Assembly (NCBI RefSeq): GCF_026210795.1 | Contig: NC_089449.1 | Span: 1,116,001 to 1,180,000, forward strand | DNA length: 64,000 bases | Direction: 5' to 3' | DNA from: Rhizophagus irregularis | Taxonomy: Eukaryota > Glomeromycota > Glomeromycetes > Glomerales > Glomeraceae | Shown here: piece after piece, positions 62,111 through 64,000 of the stretch | Numbering within the stretch: the first letter of the stretch is position 1 | Layout of the letters: every line of letters starts with the position of its first letter | Program-made: the position numbers and the translations under genes | The notes under the pieces: generated by a model | Seen by the model: the letters and a program-made list of their open reading frames with translations, nothing else | Told to the model about the DNA's origin: nothing | Databases searched by the model: none

Positions 62111-62690
62111 GACGTTTTTTCAATAAAAATTAAAAAAAATCTTTTTTTTTAATTAAAAACGTCGAACCTGACGTTTTTTGTATAATTAATAAATAAAACG
62201 TTACATAACGTTTTTTAATTGAAATATTTAATAATAAAACTTCGGGTAACCTGAGTTACCCGAAGTGACATGAATACTTTGGCAATGCATTGGACGGCCA
62301 GGTCGGTCAGAACGGTTTACCCGTGAATTCGACCTGACCTGAAAAAATTCTCTTGCCGCAACCTAGGTAACCCGACCCGAACCTCCCGTAATCTGCAGGC
62401 TTTTTGTCTAACCACAACTCACTTTTTTTATATAGAATCTATATAAAAAAGTGAATCGCAATACTGCAACTCACTTTTATTATATAAAATCAATATAAAA
62501 AAGTGAATCTCAATACTGCAACTCACTTTTATTATATAGTAGAATCAATAGTTTCAGGTCAACAGGTCAATCAGGTCAGATCAATCTTCATATCTGACCT
62601 GAATTTTTTTCAAAAATCTCATACTTGACCTGAATTTCAGGTCAGGTCAGGTCAGGTTATTTGAATTTGGCTGACCTGTTCAGAGCTTTA

Positions 62691-62698
62691 ATCCAGAC
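62691..62698. repeat. Target duplication ATCCAGAC (right)
   Basis: Right-hand partner of 60146-60153. Confidence 0.85.
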
Positions 62699-62716
62699 TA
62701 TTGTAAAGCAATGAGA

Positions 62717-63019
62717 CTATGCAATTATCTCAATTTCGCGCTGTTCACATTTAATAAAATAGGATCCAGCTTTATATCTACCTTCTATGCTTTCATTATC
62801 ATCATGGCCTAACTTGCATAATGGGCATGATGTCTTATCAGTAATTCCATAATAATTGAAATTTTCACTACTAAATTCTCTATATAAATTAGGATATTGA
62901 TCCAATGTCTTGTTGCAAAAATAGGATCGGTCATAAGTTGACTTAGATTGACTGGAGGAAGATACAGATAATACATTTGCTGATGTACTTACCTCAACCT
63001 TAATCTGATCGTTCCCCAT
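62717..63019 (-). CDS. 100-aa protein with CPLC-x3-H zinc-like motif
   Basis: An open frame of 100 codons from ATG at 63019. The first 30 residues are Ser-rich and charged. The C-terminal half reads YPNLYREFSSENFNYYGITD, then TSCPLCKLGHDDNES, then RYKAGSYFIKCEQREIEIIA. CPLC, the following His and the later Cys (FIKCEQ) could bind one zinc ion. Similar C-terminal domains occur, as I recall, in many Rhizophagus proteins of unknown role. It may be the 3' part of a larger gene whose upstream exons are not visible. It ends just outside the nested palindromic element. Confidence 0.55.
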   Translation of the reverse strand: MGNDQIKVEVSTSANVLSVSSSSQSKSTYDRSYFCNKTLDQYPNLYREFSSENFNYYGITDKTSCPLCKLGHDDNESIEGRYKAGSYFIKCEQREIEIIA

Positions 63020-64000
63020 GAATCAGTTTTTTATTAAAGCCATATGTAAAATTGCTTGTCTAAACCTCTTCAAAATCCTACGATTAGTTTTCATTAAAAT
63101 TTTGTGTAAAATTGCTTGTCTAAACCTCTTCAAAAATCCTACGATTAGTTTTGTCAAAATTTTACTATAGATTTATTATAGTTTCGGCAGAGTTTCGGTA
63201 GTTTCAGCATTTATAATAAGTTTCAGCAGTTTCGCTTTTCTCCAAAGTTTCACCAGTTTTTTAATATAACTTTAATATAGTTTTGGCAGAATTTTGCTTT
63301 TCAGCAAAACGCCATCTTGCCTAAACCCCTAGGTTTTGGCAAGCAACCTTAGTCATATGGCTCTGATGATCACTAGTATATTTTTTACTTAATCTATGAC
63401 ATTTTGGATTTGTGCATTAGTCAGTTTTAAAATCTCAGTTGCGCTATATAAGACTAGCTTAATTTTATCTAGTCCAATCCCATTTTTCCCAAATAACATA
63501 AGATGTTTTTTAGCCCTATAAGTAAAGCTCCTAACGGTTCGGGCTAAACCGGGAAACTGATCCAAAACTGGCTCAAAATTCAGTTCAGTTTGATTCGAGT
63601 ATTAGAACTGAAAAACTGGCGGTTCAATTCAGTTTAATCTGATTTTTTATAAAAATGCGAAAAATCGAATAGCCGTTCATCTAGTGATCATACAAAGTCG
63701 AGCTATATATCATTAGATTCGTCTCAACGAGACGCGTTAAATGGTGGTAAGATCATGTCTCTAGCATTGATAGATCACACGTTAATCTGCTCTAAATGAT
63801 TTATTAATAATTGGAATTATCAAGCTATCTATCAATCCTATAGACATGATCTTAGCGTAATTCGACGTGTCTCAGTGTGATAAATCCAATAAATATAAAT
63901 TTGTCTGTATGACCACTGGATGGCAAATAATGTTAAGTTTCACATTTTTTTAAAATTTTTGAGCATTAAAAATTAAAAATTCTGATATATGAATTTATTA
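63020..64000. other. Repeat-rich interval at window end
   Basis: A 59-bp direct duplication lies at 63046-63150 (TGTAAAATTGCTTGTCTAAA and copy). 63180-63300 is a degenerate GTTTCGGCAG/GTTTCAGCA repeat, and 63530-63640 has CAAAACTGG/AATTCAGTT words. Two inverted copies of the palindromic module lie at about 63705-63770 and 63830-63895. No gene seen. Confidence 0.5.

Larger units (their letters stand above)
60154..62690. mobile_element. 2.54-kb nested palindromic element (hAT-like ends)
   Basis: Bounded by ATCCAGAC on both sides. The left end TAGAGTTCCAAATGGGTCAG and the right, reverse-complemented, TAAAGCTCTGAACAGGTCAG form an imperfect inverted repeat of the TA/CAGNG type seen in hAT elements, which also make 8-bp duplications. 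Inside, layers are arranged with mirror symmetry. GACCTG/CAGGTC clusters lie outermost (60171-60290, 62560-62670), then AGTGAATCGCAATACTGCAA blocks (60560-60720, 62405-62540), then GACCCG-rich segments (60735-60870, 62310-62395), and a 1.2-kb palindromic satellite core. No transposase or intact gene is present. Confidence 0.8.

Noticed and set aside
60823-62126. Long ORFs on both strands across the palindromic satellite (about 110-120 codons)
   Set aside because: They translate an 18-residue pattern that simply follows the DNA repeat, and because units are palindromic both strands give the same peptides. No independent coding signal.
1-64000. tRNA or rRNA genes
   Set aside because: I looked for GTTCRANNC boxes with upstream A boxes and conserved rRNA words and found none that fit; a tRNA scan program would be decisive.

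Overview
The window looks like nuclear DNA of a Glomeromycotina (arbuscular mycorrhizal) fungus such as Rhizophagus. It is very AT-rich with long A/T runs and low gene density. The genes are split by short GT-AG introns. One conserved fungal gene, the splicing factor WBP11, is recognisable. Many gene remnants resemble families I remember as expanded in Rhizophagus; those family resemblances are from memory and were not searched. No bacterial operon, CRISPR array, tRNA or rRNA was found.

Layout. 0.4-1.8 kb (+): a seven-exon gene with a basic C-terminus, followed by a tandem repeat. 3.1-4.0 kb (-): a decayed gene. 5.7-7.3 kb (-): an intronless four-segment membrane protein. 8.6-9.3 kb: a foldback element. 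11.1-17.4 kb (-): three tandem paralogues encoding small four-helix membrane proteins, all six-exon genes with the same intron phases (1,2,1,2,1). 17.6-20.6 kb: three MITE-like elements and a dead Helitron/Pif1-type helicase. 24.3-25.6 kb (+): a gene with an acidic DEQHED hexapeptide repeat. 29.4-34.0 kb (+): a 1,414-residue five-exon gene with N-terminal membrane helices and an SMG9-like P-loop region. 37.9-40.0 kb (+): WBP11, nine exons, 481 aa.

41.3-42.3 kb: a TA-flanked element carrying tandem palindromic modules. 43.4-44.7 kb (+): a dead AAA-ATPase-like/PD-(D/E)XK gene. 44.9-49.1 kb: a 4.17-kb DNA transposon with 33-bp terminal inverted repeats, TTA duplications and a frameshifted DDE-type transposase gene. 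49.9-53.2 kb: two related inverted-repeat elements with 8-bp target duplications. 53.9-57.6 kb (-): a fragmented gene and an intact two-exon gene. 58.7 kb: a 177-bp MITE with a perfect 8-bp duplication. 59.7-63.0 kb: two small minus-strand ORFs separated by a 2.54-kb insertion, which is bounded by an 8-bp duplication and filled with nested palindromic satellite DNA.

Housekeeping content is small: WBP11 and perhaps the P-loop protein. The rest is lineage-specific membrane proteins and layers of mobile DNA. The most distinctive objects are the nested palindromic element at 60-62.7 kb, the DDE transposon at 45-49 kb, the paralogue array at 11-17 kb, and a roughly 60-bp palindromic module that recurs in unrelated places.
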